A DNA stretch of 64,000 bases, taken from positions 189,307-253,306 of the forward strand of contig NZ_JBHULB010000005.1 of assembly GCF_042684265.1 (NCBI RefSeq). The letters are read 5' to 3'. This DNA comes from Croceitalea marina (GTDB lineage: Bacteria > Bacteroidota > Bacteroidia > Flavobacteriales > Flavobacteriaceae). The notes under the pieces were generated by a model that worked only from the letters and a program-made list of their open reading frames with translations, made no database searches and was not told where the DNA came from. The number at the start of each line of letters is the position of its first letter. Positions within the stretch are counted from its first letter, which is position 1. Position numbers and translations under genes: made by a program. Positions 34,828 to 43,382 of the stretch are shown in pieces.

Positions 34828-36027
34828 ATGGCGCAACCATCCTCACCGTTTAGCAAACAGCAACTATTACCTCAAGAAGAAACTTTAGAAGTCCTTAAAC
34901 AAAAGGGTGAGCTTTTTATTGGCCTGCCCAAAGAAAACCAATTTCAAGAAAAACGTATTTGCCTTACCCCTGATGCTGTTAATGCGATAACCGCACATGG
35001 GCATCGTGTTCTTATAGAGGCTGGTGCAGGTGAAGGGGCCAATTATTCAGACTTAGATTACACCAATGCAGGCGCCGAAATTTCGAAAGACATCAAAAAG
35101 GTTTTTGCCTGCCCTATTGTTTTAAAAGTAGAGCCCCCTACCCTTGCAGAGATTAGCATGTTGAATCCGCAGACGATTGTGATATCCGCGCTCCAAATAA
35201 AAACTCAAAACAAAAAATATTTTGAGGAGCTTGCCAAAAAACGAATCACGGCCATTGCTTTTGAGTACATCCGTGATGAAGACGGTAAATACCCTGCGGT
35301 GCGCTCGCTGAGTGAAATAGCCGGTATATCCTCTATTCTAGTGGCGTCAGAACTTATGGCAACCACCAATAAGGGCAATGGTCTTATGTTCGGTAATATT
35401 AGCGGTGTGCCACCTGTAGAGGTCGTTATTATCGGTGCTGGTACCGTTGGAGAATTTGCCGCACGTTCTGCACTCGGGCTCGGTGCAAACATTAAAGTGT
35501 TCGATAATTCTATTACCAAGCTTAGAAATATTCAGACCAACCTTAATAGAACAATTTATACTTCTACCATACAGCCAAAGAATTTGCTTAAGGCGCTAAA
35601 ACGTTGCGATGTCGCTATTGGTGCCACAAGGGGTCAAGATAGATCTCCCGTGGTAGTATCTACTTCTATGGTAGAAAATATGAAAAAGGGTGCAGTCATC
35701 ATTGATGTGAGTATCGATACCGGTGGATGTTTTGAATCTTCAGAAGTTACTACACATGCAAAACCTACTGTAGAAAAATATGGCGTACTCCATTACGGAG
35801 TGCCTAACATTCCCTCAAGATATCCAAGAACTTCTACTATTTCTATAAGTAATATCTTTACGCCCTATTTGCTTAAGTTAGGTGAAGATGGTGGTTTAGA
35901 ACATTCCCTTCGATTTGATAAAGGTTTACGTAATGGGCTCTATATGTACCATGGCATTCTTACCAACAAATCTGTAGGTGACTGGTTTAACCTCTCATAT
36001 AACGATATCAATTTTTTAATTTTTTAA
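34828..36027 (+). CDS. ald: Ald: alanine dehydrogenase
   Basis: A 399-residue enzyme of the alanine dehydrogenase/PNT family that oxidises L-alanine to pyruvate and ammonia with NAD. It has GLPKENQFQEKRICLTPDAV (substrate Arg and Lys region), HRVLIEAGAGEGANYSD, the Rossmann motif VVIIGAGTVGEFAARSALGLGA and HYGVPNIPSRYPRTST. The family N-terminus is extended by about 25 residues here (MAQPSSPFSKQQLLPQEE), as usual in Flavobacteriaceae. It is followed by the DUF4258 gene after 5 bases. Confidence 0.92.
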   Translation: MAQPSSPFSKQQLLPQEETLEVLKQKGELFIGLPKENQFQEKRICLTPDAVNAITAHGHRVLIEAGAGEGANYSDLDYTNAGAEISKDIKKVFACPIVLKVEPPTLAEISMLNPQTIVISALQIKTQNKKYFEELAKKRITAIAFEYIRDEDGKYPAVRSLSEIAGISSILVASELMATTNKGNGLMFGNISGVPPVEVVIIGAGTVGEFAARSALGLGANIKVFDNSITKLRNIQTNLNRTIYTSTIQPKNLLKALKRCDVAIGATRGQDRSPVVVSTSMVENMKKGAVIIDVSIDTGGCFESSEVTTHAKPTVEKYGVLHYGVPNIPSRYPRTSTISISNIFTPYLLKLGEDGGLEHSLRFDKGLRNGLYMYHGILTNKSVGDWFNLSYNDINFLIF

Positions 36028-36032
36028 TTTTA

Positions 36033-36407
36033 ATGGCTTTTATAAAACGTTTGGGATGGTACCTCGTTGGGGTTTCAATAGGGCTTGTCTTTTTGGCATT
36101 TATTCTAAAAAAGAAATCTGGTGAAGAAGGTATCGATTTTTGTTACCTGCCCAATTGTAGAACTTTAAAAGATTTTCGTTCTAAAGCCATCTCTTACTCC
36201 GATTTAGCACAAGAACAAATAGAAACTATTGGTTTAGATAGTCTGTTTATTTCACAGGCTTTTACTGATGGTAATGTTGATTTTGGCAAAAGTGATACCA
36301 AGGCACAATCTTGCAAAACATATTTCGTGAATTTTGAAGAAAAGGAAATCGAATTAAAAAATTGCGAAACCAATATCATAATCGAAAAAATCACACTAGA
36401 CCAATAA
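36033..36407 (+). CDS. DUF4258 domain-containing protein
   Basis: A 124-residue protein with one N-terminal membrane segment (LGWYLVGVSIGLVFLAFIL). A small domain follows with CYLPNCRTLKDFRSK and SCKTYFVNFEEKEIELKNC. The pattern is that of the DUF4258 proteins that accompany ald in Flavobacteriaceae. Four Cys residues could form disulfides if the domain is periplasmic. It is coupled to ald; its role is unknown. Confidence 0.72.
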   Translation: MAFIKRLGWYLVGVSIGLVFLAFILKKKSGEEGIDFCYLPNCRTLKDFRSKAISYSDLAQEQIETIGLDSLFISQAFTDGNVDFGKSDTKAQSCKTYFVNFEEKEIELKNCETNIIIEKITLDQ

Positions 36408-36409
36408 GA

Positions 36410-37576
36410 CTATATCTTTCTACGTTCCCGCTCCCTTTTTAAAAGTCCGAGTTCTCGTGTCGTTTGTCCGGCCACCGAAGTGTTTTCTTCTGCCCTACGT
36501 ATTAAATATGGCATTACATCCTTTACAGGTCCAAAAGGCAAATACTTGGCAACATTATACCCCTGATCTGCTAGATTAAATGAAATATGGTCGCTCATTC
36601 CAAAAAGCTGCCCAAACCACACCCTTGAATCTTCATTGGCTACCTGAGCATTTTTCATCAATTCCATCAAGCGATAAGAGCTTTCTTCATTATGCGTTCC
36701 AGCAAATAGGGAAATAACATCAAGGTGCTCTAGCATATATGCAACGGCAGCATCAAAATTTTCATCGGTTGCTTGTTTAGAAGCGCAAATTGGGGTGGGA
36801 TAACCAAGTTCGTTGGCTCTTTCATTTTCCTTTTCCATATAGGCGCCACGCACCACTTTCATTCCTATTTTAAATCCATCGGCCAAGGCTTTTTGATGCA
36901 GACCTTTTAGATAATCCAATCTATCCCAGCGATACATCTGTAGCGTATTAAAAACAATGGCTTTCTTTTTATTGTACTTGCGCATTAGATCTTCTACCAC
37001 CTTGTCCGCGGCATCTTGCATCCAGCTTTCTTCACCATCGATCAATAACGAAACATCTAAATCATAGGCTTTTTGGCACACCTTATCAAACCGATTTATC
37101 ACCCGTTGCCACTCTTGAGATTCCTCCTCAGAAAGCTCTTTTCCCTCTCCTATTTTTTGATAAAGCGCAAATCGACCAAACCCTGTAGGCTTAAATACTG
37201 CAAAAGGAATCGCATCTTTCTCTTTTACAAAATCAAGAATCTTTAAAATAGTTTCCAACGCACTGTCAAAAGGATCATCGCCTTCTTGCCCTTCCACAGA
37301 ATAATCCAATACGGAGCAAACTCCTTTTTCATACATTTTGTCAACCACTGGTAGGCAATCTTCTTCATTGACGCCCCCACAAAAATGGTCAAATACGGTT
37401 GCCCGAATAAGACCTTCAACCGGCAGATGTGCTTTAATGGCAAAATTGGTCATTGCCGTACCGATTCGCACCAAAGGCTCATTGGCAATCATTTTAAAAA
37501 GGAAATAGGCTCGCTCTAATTCTGAATCTGTTTTTAATTGAAAAGCTGTTGCTGTATTCTCAAAAATTCGCTGCAT
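36410..37576 (-). CDS. Proline dehydrogenase (monofunctional)
   Basis: A 388-residue FAD-dependent proline oxidase giving P5C. Features of the PutA/PRODH barrel include FKPTGFGRFALYQK, LLIDGEESWMQDAAD, VRGAYMEKENERA and the proline-binding RRAEENTSV near the C-terminus. It is a stand-alone PRODH without the P5C dehydrogenase domain, the usual Bacteroidota form. ATG at 37576 (MQRIFENTA) is preferred over a TTG three codons upstream. It is convergent with the ald unit and divergent from aroB. Confidence 0.93.
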   Translation of the reverse strand: MQRIFENTATAFQLKTDSELERAYFLFKMIANEPLVRIGTAMTNFAIKAHLPVEGLIRATVFDHFCGGVNEEDCLPVVDKMYEKGVCSVLDYSVEGQEGDDPFDSALETILKILDFVKEKDAIPFAVFKPTGFGRFALYQKIGEGKELSEEESQEWQRVINRFDKVCQKAYDLDVSLLIDGEESWMQDAADKVVEDLMRKYNKKKAIVFNTLQMYRWDRLDYLKGLHQKALADGFKIGMKVVRGAYMEKENERANELGYPTPICASKQATDENFDAAVAYMLEHLDVISLFAGTHNEESSYRLMELMKNAQVANEDSRVWFGQLFGMSDHISFNLADQGYNVAKYLPFGPVKDVMPYLIRRAEENTSVAGQTTRELGLLKRERERRKI

Positions 37577-37667
37577 ATTTTGCAAATTGATAAAGAATCA
37601 AAGATAAGCACGCCTTTCTTATTATTATCAATAAAATAAGTCTTTATTTTATAGCATATTTGAGTTC

Positions 37668-38723
37668 ATGGAGACCGTATCAGCATCAACATATGATGTT
37701 CATTTTACCGAAGTAGCAAAGGCAACTATTCGTCAGCATGCAAGAAACACTACTTATTCAAAGGTTTTTCTTTTAGTCGATACAAATACCAGAAAACTTT
37801 GCTTGGACAAATTTGAAGCGATTGTCGATTTTAAGATTGATGCCATTATTGAGATCAAACCTGGTGAAGAACATAAAACCATAGCTACTTGCTTAGAAGT
37901 CTGGCAACAGTTATCAGATTTAGGGGCCGATAGAAAAAGTTTGCTAATAAATCTAGGTGGCGGTGTTGTTACCGATTTAGGAGGTTTTGTAGCTTCCACC
38001 TTTAAAAGAGGGATAGATTTTATAAACATACCCACTACCCTTTTGGCAATGGTAGATGCATCAATCGGTGGAAAGACTGGGGTGGATTTGGGTGTTTTAA
38101 AAAATCAGGTTGGGGTAATCAACCAACCGGTCATGGTTTTGATTTTTCCGGAATTCTTGGCAACATTAGAAGAAAGACAACTTAAGAGCGGATTTTCCGA
38201 AATGCTTAAACACGGTTTAATAAGTGATTCTACATATTGGGAAGAACTTATCAATACAAAAGATTTTTCTTCGACAGATTTTATTCGAAAATCGGTAGCC
38301 ATAAAAAATAGCGTCGTTCTGCAAGACCCTACCGAAAAAGGGATCCGAAAAAAACTGAACTATGGCCATACCATTGGGCATGCGATTGAATCTTATTTTT
38401 TAGATAGCCCTCATTTAAAAACGCTCTTGCACGGGGAGGCCATTGCTATTGGGATGATTTTAGAAGGATACTTTTCTCATGAACTGTCGGGCCTTTCAAA
38501 ATTAGACTTGAATGAAATAAAGAAAGCTTTTTTGAGTCACTTTAAAAAAGTTGATTTTACTGATCAGGATATCGAAATCATAATAGATTTACTAAAGCAC
38601 GACAAGAAAAATACACACGGCAATGTGAACTTCGTACTCTTACAAGAAATAGGAATACCCGTTTTAGATGTTAAAGTGCCACTAGAATTATTCAAGAAAG
38701 CATTTGCTTACTACAAAGAATAA
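37668..38723 (+). CDS. aroB: AroB: 3-dehydroquinate synthase
   Basis: A 351-residue NAD- and Zn-dependent enzyme for the second step of the shikimate pathway. Visible are PGEEHKTIATC, NLGGGVVTDLGGFVASTFKRG, TTLLAMVDASIGGKTGVD, and zinc ligands in LKHGLI, LNYGHTIGHAIES and LLHGEAIAIGM. It stands alone, divergent from the proline dehydrogenase gene. Length and motifs are normal. Confidence 0.96.
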   Translation: METVSASTYDVHFTEVAKATIRQHARNTTYSKVFLLVDTNTRKLCLDKFEAIVDFKIDAIIEIKPGEEHKTIATCLEVWQQLSDLGADRKSLLINLGGGVVTDLGGFVASTFKRGIDFINIPTTLLAMVDASIGGKTGVDLGVLKNQVGVINQPVMVLIFPEFLATLEERQLKSGFSEMLKHGLISDSTYWEELINTKDFSSTDFIRKSVAIKNSVVLQDPTEKGIRKKLNYGHTIGHAIESYFLDSPHLKTLLHGEAIAIGMILEGYFSHELSGLSKLDLNEIKKAFLSHFKKVDFTDQDIEIIIDLLKHDKKNTHGNVNFVLLQEIGIPVLDVKVPLELFKKAFAYYKE

Positions 38724-38818
38724 CTGTTACGTATACTAAATACTTTAATTGACAACTCTTTAAAAGGCCAGCATCAAAAAATTCATAGCTTAGGTAACCT
38801 AAACCTAAAACACCTACT

Positions 38819-39151
38819 ATGAAACGTGTTATTGTAGATTATAAAAGACTTGACCACACCGTCGCAGCATTATTAATAGACCTATATCCACATGGTTACG
38901 GTGATGAAGACATCATTATACTTAGAAAACCCAATGGAGAGGTTGTGGAAGCCGTAGAGGTTAAAACCGATGATACGATATACCTTGTAAAGATTAGTAA
39001 TAGCCTTTCTAACTTCATAGCGACCTTTGAAGATACCATTGAAAAAGAACTTGAGAACAAACCTGCTGAAGGAGTTCTTGAAAACAACCAAGAATCGCAG
39101 CTAGAAGCAGAAACTGATTCTGATCTTGATATTTCAGAAGATTTATATTAG
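38819..39151 (+). CDS. Small conserved cytoplasmic protein, unknown function
   Basis: A 110-residue acidic protein beginning MKRVIVDYKRLDHTVAALLID. It has a short alpha/beta domain (to about residue 80) and a disordered acidic tail rich in Glu, Ser and Asp (EAETDSDLDISEDLY). It has the appearance of a conserved flavobacterial protein, though I recognise no functional domain. Its stop overlaps the end of the convergent DinB gene by a few bases. Confidence 0.7.
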   Translation: MKRVIVDYKRLDHTVAALLIDLYPHGYGDEDIIILRKPNGEVVEAVEVKTDDTIYLVKISNSLSNFIATFEDTIEKELENKPAEGVLENNQESQLEAETDSDLDISEDLY

Positions 39152-39672
39152 TTATGACCTAGGTATCGGTCCTCTATAATTTTTTTATGGTGTTTTAAAT
39201 GCCCACACATAAGAAACCCAAGTGCGCGCACACTCATCTTACTATCACTGGCAACTCCGAAACGCATTAACTCCTCATCGTTCAAAGATTCGAATAATGC
39301 GATGGTCGCCATCCTCACAGTTTTAAATTCGTTTGTAATTGCCATTTTACCTTTAGAGTTCGCTCTACTCTGCGGAACAAATAAATCTTGTTCAAAACCG
39401 GGTAATGGGGTTTTATCGTTTCTAGAAAAACGTAAAGCGCGGTATTGAAAAATCCGTTCGGTATCGATTAAATGAACAAGGACTTCAGCTATCGACCACT
39501 TTTTTGGAGCATATGCAAAGTCCATTTTATCATCAGGAAGAGCAGCAATGAAATCAACTAAGGAGGCCAGGCCAGTCTTTAAACCATCCATTAAATCAGT
39601 TTCACCCAATATATCAATGTACGGTTGGTAATAACTGTTATACTCAGAAACATCTAAATCTCTACTATTCAT
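39148..39672 (-). CDS. DinB-family protein
   Basis: A 174-residue four-helix-bundle protein of the DinB/DUF664 superfamily. Metal-ligand His positions are visible in VLVHLIDTERIFQYR and in LMCGHLKHHKKII. The segment KWSIAEVLVHLIDTERIF is a strong family hallmark. Family members include thiol transferases; the substrate is not known. ATG at 39672 is used, one codon inside a TTG. It is 8 bases downstream of the Lrp/AsnC gene, and probably co-transcribed with it. Confidence 0.85.
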   Translation of the reverse strand: MNSRDLDVSEYNSYYQPYIDILGETDLMDGLKTGLASLVDFIAALPDDKMDFAYAPKKWSIAEVLVHLIDTERIFQYRALRFSRNDKTPLPGFEQDLFVPQSRANSKGKMAITNEFKTVRMATIALFESLNDEELMRFGVASDSKMSVRALGFLMCGHLKHHKKIIEDRYLGHN

Positions 39673-39680
39673 CAAACCTT

Positions 39681-40160
39681 TTATAGCTCATTAAAAATAG
39701 TATGCATTAAGCGCTTTTTATCATTGATGCTTTCCTCTAAAGAAATCATGGTTTCGGTTCTACTTATTCCATCAATATCATCAATTTTAAAAATGATGTT
39801 TTTGGCATGTGTAGTATCCTTAGCTCTAATTTTACAGAAAATATTGAACTTACCTGTCGTAATATGAGCAACGGTTACATTAGGTATTTGGGCCAAACGC
39901 TCTAAAACAAACTTTGTTTGATGGGTCTTTTCAAGAAAAATACCAACATATGCTATAAAAGAGTATCCTAATTTAACATAATCCAAGGTTAAAGAAGACC
40001 CTCTAATTATACCGGCTTCCTCCATCTTTTTAACCCTAACATGCACTGTTCCCGCTGATATCAATAACTTTTTGGCAATATCGGTAAACGGTGTTCTGGT
40101 GTTGTCGATTAACATATCCAGAATCTGATGATCTATTTCGTCAAGCTTTACTTTGTTCAT
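39681..40160 (-). CDS. Lrp/AsnC-family transcriptional regulator
   Basis: A 159-residue regulator. The N-terminal winged helix has IDHQILDMLIDNTRTPFTDIAKKLLISAGTVHVRVKKMEEAGII, and the C-terminal RAM (ligand-binding) domain about residues 70-155 ends in TETMISLEES. Members sense amino acids and oligomerise on DNA. The upstream 421-base AT-rich region contains a direct repeat that may be an autoregulatory site. Its ligand cannot be told from sequence. Confidence 0.92.
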   Translation of the reverse strand: MNKVKLDEIDHQILDMLIDNTRTPFTDIAKKLLISAGTVHVRVKKMEEAGIIRGSSLTLDYVKLGYSFIAYVGIFLEKTHQTKFVLERLAQIPNVTVAHITTGKFNIFCKIRAKDTTHAKNIIFKIDDIDGISRTETMISLEESINDKKRLMHTIFNEL

Positions 40161-40581
40161 TTCAATATTATTTTCAACAAAATTAATGAATTAGAGAATA
40201 AAACGTAAGAAAACATTATTTTTTTTGAATATTATGTAAGAAAAAGATGGTTTTTAACTTTTCCAGTACAAGAATTAAATTTTTATAACATTAAATACCC
40301 AAAAAAATATGTCTTTTTTACTAACGAACCCTGGCATTTCAATTTAGGTTATTTACAATCATGAACCCAAATAGGCATTTACACTCCAAATTTTGCAGAC
40401 GAAAATTCACATTTTCATCCCACTAACCGTGTTTTGAATTTTTAATTTTTATTACATTGAAAATCAGATATTTATTATTCATTACCTATACTTAAGATCA
40501 TGCTAAATTTTATTTAAGACAATATTAGCACTTCTTCTAAATTCAATATTCTAATTTTACGATAAAGAATTATTTACAATT
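40161..40581. other. 421-base AT-rich intergenic region between Lrp and XRE regulator genes
   Basis: No convincing gene is present in this gap; the longest frames are about 20 codons. It separates two divergent regulator genes and must hold both promoters. The only structured element seen is the direct repeat at 40205-40244. Confidence 0.7.
40205..40244. repeat. Direct repeat GTAAGAAAA, two copies 31 bases apart
   Basis: GTAAGAAAA occurs at 40205-40213 and 40236-40244. The start-to-start spacing is 31 bases, about three helical turns, which places both copies on one DNA face. It lies 45 bases upstream of the Lrp gene start. This layout suits a protein that binds multiple phased half-sites, as Lrp-type regulators do; the link is inferred. 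Confidence 0.45.
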
Positions 40582-40974
40582 GTGAATTCAGAAATTTCAA
40601 ATAGACTTCAAAAAGTAATTTCCCATTTCGAACTGACATCTGCTAAATTCGCAGACGCCATAGCTGTGCCCCGTTCTAGTGTATCACATATACTTAATAA
40701 TAGAAATAAACCAAGTCTTGACTTTATCCTTAAAATCATCAAGGTATATCCTGAGATTGATTTGTATTGGTTATTGCAAGGTAAAGGTGACTTCCCCTCC
40801 CCCAGCCAAAGAAAAAACCAGTCTCTACCTTCCAAAATCGAGACCCTATCAAACAAAAGTTCAAATACCACAAAAGAACCTGAAAAGCTCTCAAGTAATT
40901 CGCAAAAAGAAATTAATAAAGTGGTGATTTTTTACAAAGACGGTACTTTTGAATCGTATAATCCTAATAAATAG
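40582..40974 (+). CDS. XRE-family helix-turn-helix regulator
   Basis: A 130-residue protein with an HTH domain at about 5-60 (TSAKFADAIAVPRSSVSHILNNRNKPSLDFILKI) followed by YWLLQGKGDFP, a hallmark of a widespread Bacteroidota XRE family. The C-terminal half is low-complexity, Ser/Asn/Lys-rich, ending in VVIFYKDGTFESYNPNK. Translation starts at GTG (40582), since no ATG fits. It is divergent from the Lrp gene and 36 bases upstream of a small lipoprotein gene. Confidence 0.85.
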   Translation: MNSEISNRLQKVISHFELTSAKFADAIAVPRSSVSHILNNRNKPSLDFILKIIKVYPEIDLYWLLQGKGDFPSPSQRKNQSLPSKIETLSNKSSNTTKEPEKLSSNSQKEINKVVIFYKDGTFESYNPNK

Positions 40975-41010
40975 GTTTTATATGGATAAGTATTTTAGTA
41001 CTTTTCGGCC

Positions 41011-41388
41011 ATGAAAAAACCCCTACTCCAGTTATTGATACTGAACCTTATGTTTTCTTGCCAAGAAGCTCCTGAGAGAAATTGCAAAGACTTTAAAAAT
41101 GGTGCTTTTAGCTTTACCAGTGTTGTTGAGGGGGATAGCCTTACCACTACTTTTGTTAGAAAAGATGGCATCGAAATCGATTATTTTAGAAATCAAGTCG
41201 ATACTTCAAGCGTTAGATGGATCAACGATTGTGAATATATCTTAAAGCAATTGAACCCGAAAAACAAGCAAGAAGAAAAGTCTATTCATATAAAAATCTT
41301 GACAACTACCGATAGTTCTTATACATTTGAATTTAATACTGTGGGAGATTCTAAAAAATTAAGAGGAACTGCCATTAAAAACGACTAA
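41011..41388 (+). CDS. Small putative lipoprotein
   Basis: A 125-residue protein with a lipoprotein signal peptide (KKPLLQLLILNLMFSCQ, lipobox LMFSC). A small beta-rich domain follows (NCKDFKNGAFSFTS, TTTFVRKDGIEIDYF, VRWINDCEYILKQL). The CKDFKNG...CEYIL pattern recurs in unnamed flavobacterial lipoproteins. It lies 2 bases upstream of the terC gene, on which it is probably transcriptionally dependent. Function is unknown. Confidence 0.72.
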   Translation: MKKPLLQLLILNLMFSCQEAPERNCKDFKNGAFSFTSVVEGDSLTTTFVRKDGIEIDYFRNQVDTSSVRWINDCEYILKQLNPKNKQEEKSIHIKILTTTDSSYTFEFNTVGDSKKLRGTAIKND

Positions 41389-41390
41389 CC

Positions 41391-42206
41391 ATGTTTGAAA
41401 TTTTTACCAGTCCAGATGCATGGATTGCACTGCTCACACTAACTTTTCTTGAAATTGTTTTAGGCATTGATAATATTATTTTTATCTCAATTGCAGCGGG
41501 TAAACTAGAGAAAAAAGATAGAAAGAAGGCCACCAATATTGGGCTTGTTCTCGCCATGGCCATGCGTATAGTGCTCCTCTTCGGAATCACGTGGCTTACA
41601 TCGCTAAAGAAGCCATTTTTGGTACTTAGTGAGTCTTGGATTCATGGTGGAATAAGTTGGCAAGCCCTAATTCTCTTTCTAGGCGGTCTTTTTCTGCTTT
41701 ATAAGAGCACTAAGGAAATACGCGAGAAAATTGAGGACAAAGGTCATGATGAAAGAGAAGTAAAAAAAGGGCAATCTAACTCTTTGACAAAGGCCATCAT
41801 ACAAATAACCATAATAAATATTGTCTTTTCATTTGACTCTATTCTTACCGCTATCGGAATGACAAATGGCATTTCCCCCAATCCAAATGACGCATTAATC
41901 TTGATGATTATAGCCGTTGTTGTCTCTGTTTTAATAATGATGTTGTTTGCAAACCCGGTTGGAGAATTTGTAACGAAACACCCATCTATACAAGTTTTAG
42001 GATTATCTTTTCTAATATTAATCGGCTTTATGCTTATTGCAGAAGCGGCCCACTTATCGCATTTGGTAGTTTTTGACCAAGAAGTTGGTACGATTCCGAA
42101 AGGTTACCTGTACTTCTCCATCGCGTTCTCATTAATGGTAGAGTTCTTTGATATGCGGATGAAGAAAAATAAGAAACCTGCCGAAGAAAAAATATTGGAA
42201 GATTAG
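41391..42206 (+). CDS. TerC-family integral membrane protein
   Basis: A 271-residue membrane protein with about eight hydrophobic helices. Both acidic signature motifs of the TerC/Alx family are present: EIVLGIDNIIFI and FSFDSILTAIGM. TerC-family proteins are linked to metal (manganese, calcium) handling and tellurite tolerance in other bacteria. A charged cytoplasmic loop lies around residues 105-130. It is followed by a strong bidirectional terminator. Confidence 0.9.
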   Translation: MFEIFTSPDAWIALLTLTFLEIVLGIDNIIFISIAAGKLEKKDRKKATNIGLVLAMAMRIVLLFGITWLTSLKKPFLVLSESWIHGGISWQALILFLGGLFLLYKSTKEIREKIEDKGHDEREVKKGQSNSLTKAIIQITIINIVFSFDSILTAIGMTNGISPNPNDALILMIIAVVVSVLIMMLFANPVGEFVTKHPSIQVLGLSFLILIGFMLIAEAAHLSHLVVFDQEVGTIPKGYLYFSIAFSLMVEFFDMRMKKNKKPAEEKILED

Positions 42207-42237
42207 ACACAAATGAAAACTCAAGTTTTGTGATATA

Positions 42238-42265
42238 AAAAAGCCCGCTTAGACGCGGGCTTTTT
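42238..42265 (+). terminator. Bidirectional intrinsic terminator
   Basis: AAAAAGCCCGC-TTAGAC-GCGGGCTTTTT is a perfect 11-pair hairpin with a T-rich tail on either strand. It sits between the convergent terC and sterol-desaturase-like genes. Confidence 0.92.
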
Positions 42266-42291
42266 ATTTAATTTGAATTTTGTTCAGTGAA

Positions 42292-43251
42292 CTAGTTTGG
42301 TCTACTGAATGCAACCTCAGGATTTTCACTTTTCTGTTTTTCAAACAATCGCTGCTGTTGTTTTACCGTCATAGTACTACCGTCATGACTCCATCCCGGA
42401 GGTCCAAAAACATACATAAGCTTGTGGGAAAGTTTTGGAGATTTTTTCATATCCATCCAGATATCCTTGAATTCATGGGTTAGTATTACAATAGGGTTGT
42501 TAGAGTTTGGGGCATGAATAACACCGTACTTAACGTCAATAGAATCATCTAGCGGCAGCCAAGTTCCAAATAGCTTATCGAATATGTTTAAAAATCCACC
42601 ATGGTTTTTATCTAAATATTCGACATTTTGGGCATGATGGACTTGATGCATTGTATGTGTATTCATGAATTTTTCAAAAATACCAAGCTTAGGGAGCAAC
42701 ACCGTATGCAACTGAAATTGCCATAAGGCCTCGATACCTAAACAGAATACGACCATTTCAGGAGAGAAACCGATTGCCGGCATCCACATATAAAATAAAG
42801 GCTTATACAAAAGGGTAAACCAACCGTTACGCACTGCTGTCCCTAAATTGAAGTTATCTGATGAATGGTGCACAATATGAGCTGCCCAAAGAATACGAAT
42901 TTCGTGATTGGCCCTGTGAAACCAGTAATAGGTGAAATCATCAGCTAATTGGCATAATAGCCAAATATACCAGGCATAACCAAAAGATTTATACCCCATA
43001 ACATTGGTTCGCACCCCATCTACTAAAGGATTAAAGAGCTCATACACGTATGTGAATATTACAATTGCCGATACTACTTTTAGCAAAGCCGCTAAAATCG
43101 CGGAGCCAAGACCCATAAAACCACTTGCGAAAAGATCGTTCCAATCATACAAATCATGATGTTCGTCATGATTTTTACTATATGTTAATTCCAATAAGAT
43201 GAAAATGATAAAACAAGGACCTCCGTAAACAAGAGGATTGGTAAAATCCAT
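42292..43251 (-). CDS. Sterol desaturase / fatty acid hydroxylase superfamily protein
   Basis: A 319-residue membrane protein with three His boxes typical of the non-heme di-iron superfamily: FHRANH, HIVHHSS and HTMHQVHHAQ. Several membrane helices flank the boxes (residues about 10-120 and 140-185). Such enzymes hydroxylate or desaturate lipids or sterol-like compounds. The substrate is not known; ornithine-lipid or fatty-acyl hydroxylation are possible. It is convergent with terC. Confidence 0.87.
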   Translation of the reverse strand: MDFTNPLVYGGPCFIIFILLELTYSKNHDEHHDLYDWNDLFASGFMGLGSAILAALLKVVSAIVIFTYVYELFNPLVDGVRTNVMGYKSFGYAWYIWLLCQLADDFTYYWFHRANHEIRILWAAHIVHHSSDNFNLGTAVRNGWFTLLYKPLFYMWMPAIGFSPEMVVFCLGIEALWQFQLHTVLLPKLGIFEKFMNTHTMHQVHHAQNVEYLDKNHGGFLNIFDKLFGTWLPLDDSIDVKYGVIHAPNSNNPIVILTHEFKDIWMDMKKSPKLSHKLMYVFGPPGWSHDGSTMTVKQQQRLFEKQKSENPEVAFSRPN

Positions 43252-43382
43252 AAAAAAGCTATTTTAATTCAAATATAAACATCTTAGATGCCCATACATA
43301 AACTGTTGAATATTTAGATGGCAAACACATACTATTACTCGTTATTTGCTAAACAAAGAGGTGTAAAACAAGTGTGTTTATA

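Noticed and set aside
40161..40581. Small ORFs in the 421-base gap (about 20 codons)
   Set aside because: Too short, no terminator, promoter or composition to support them; the DNA is strongly AT-rich.
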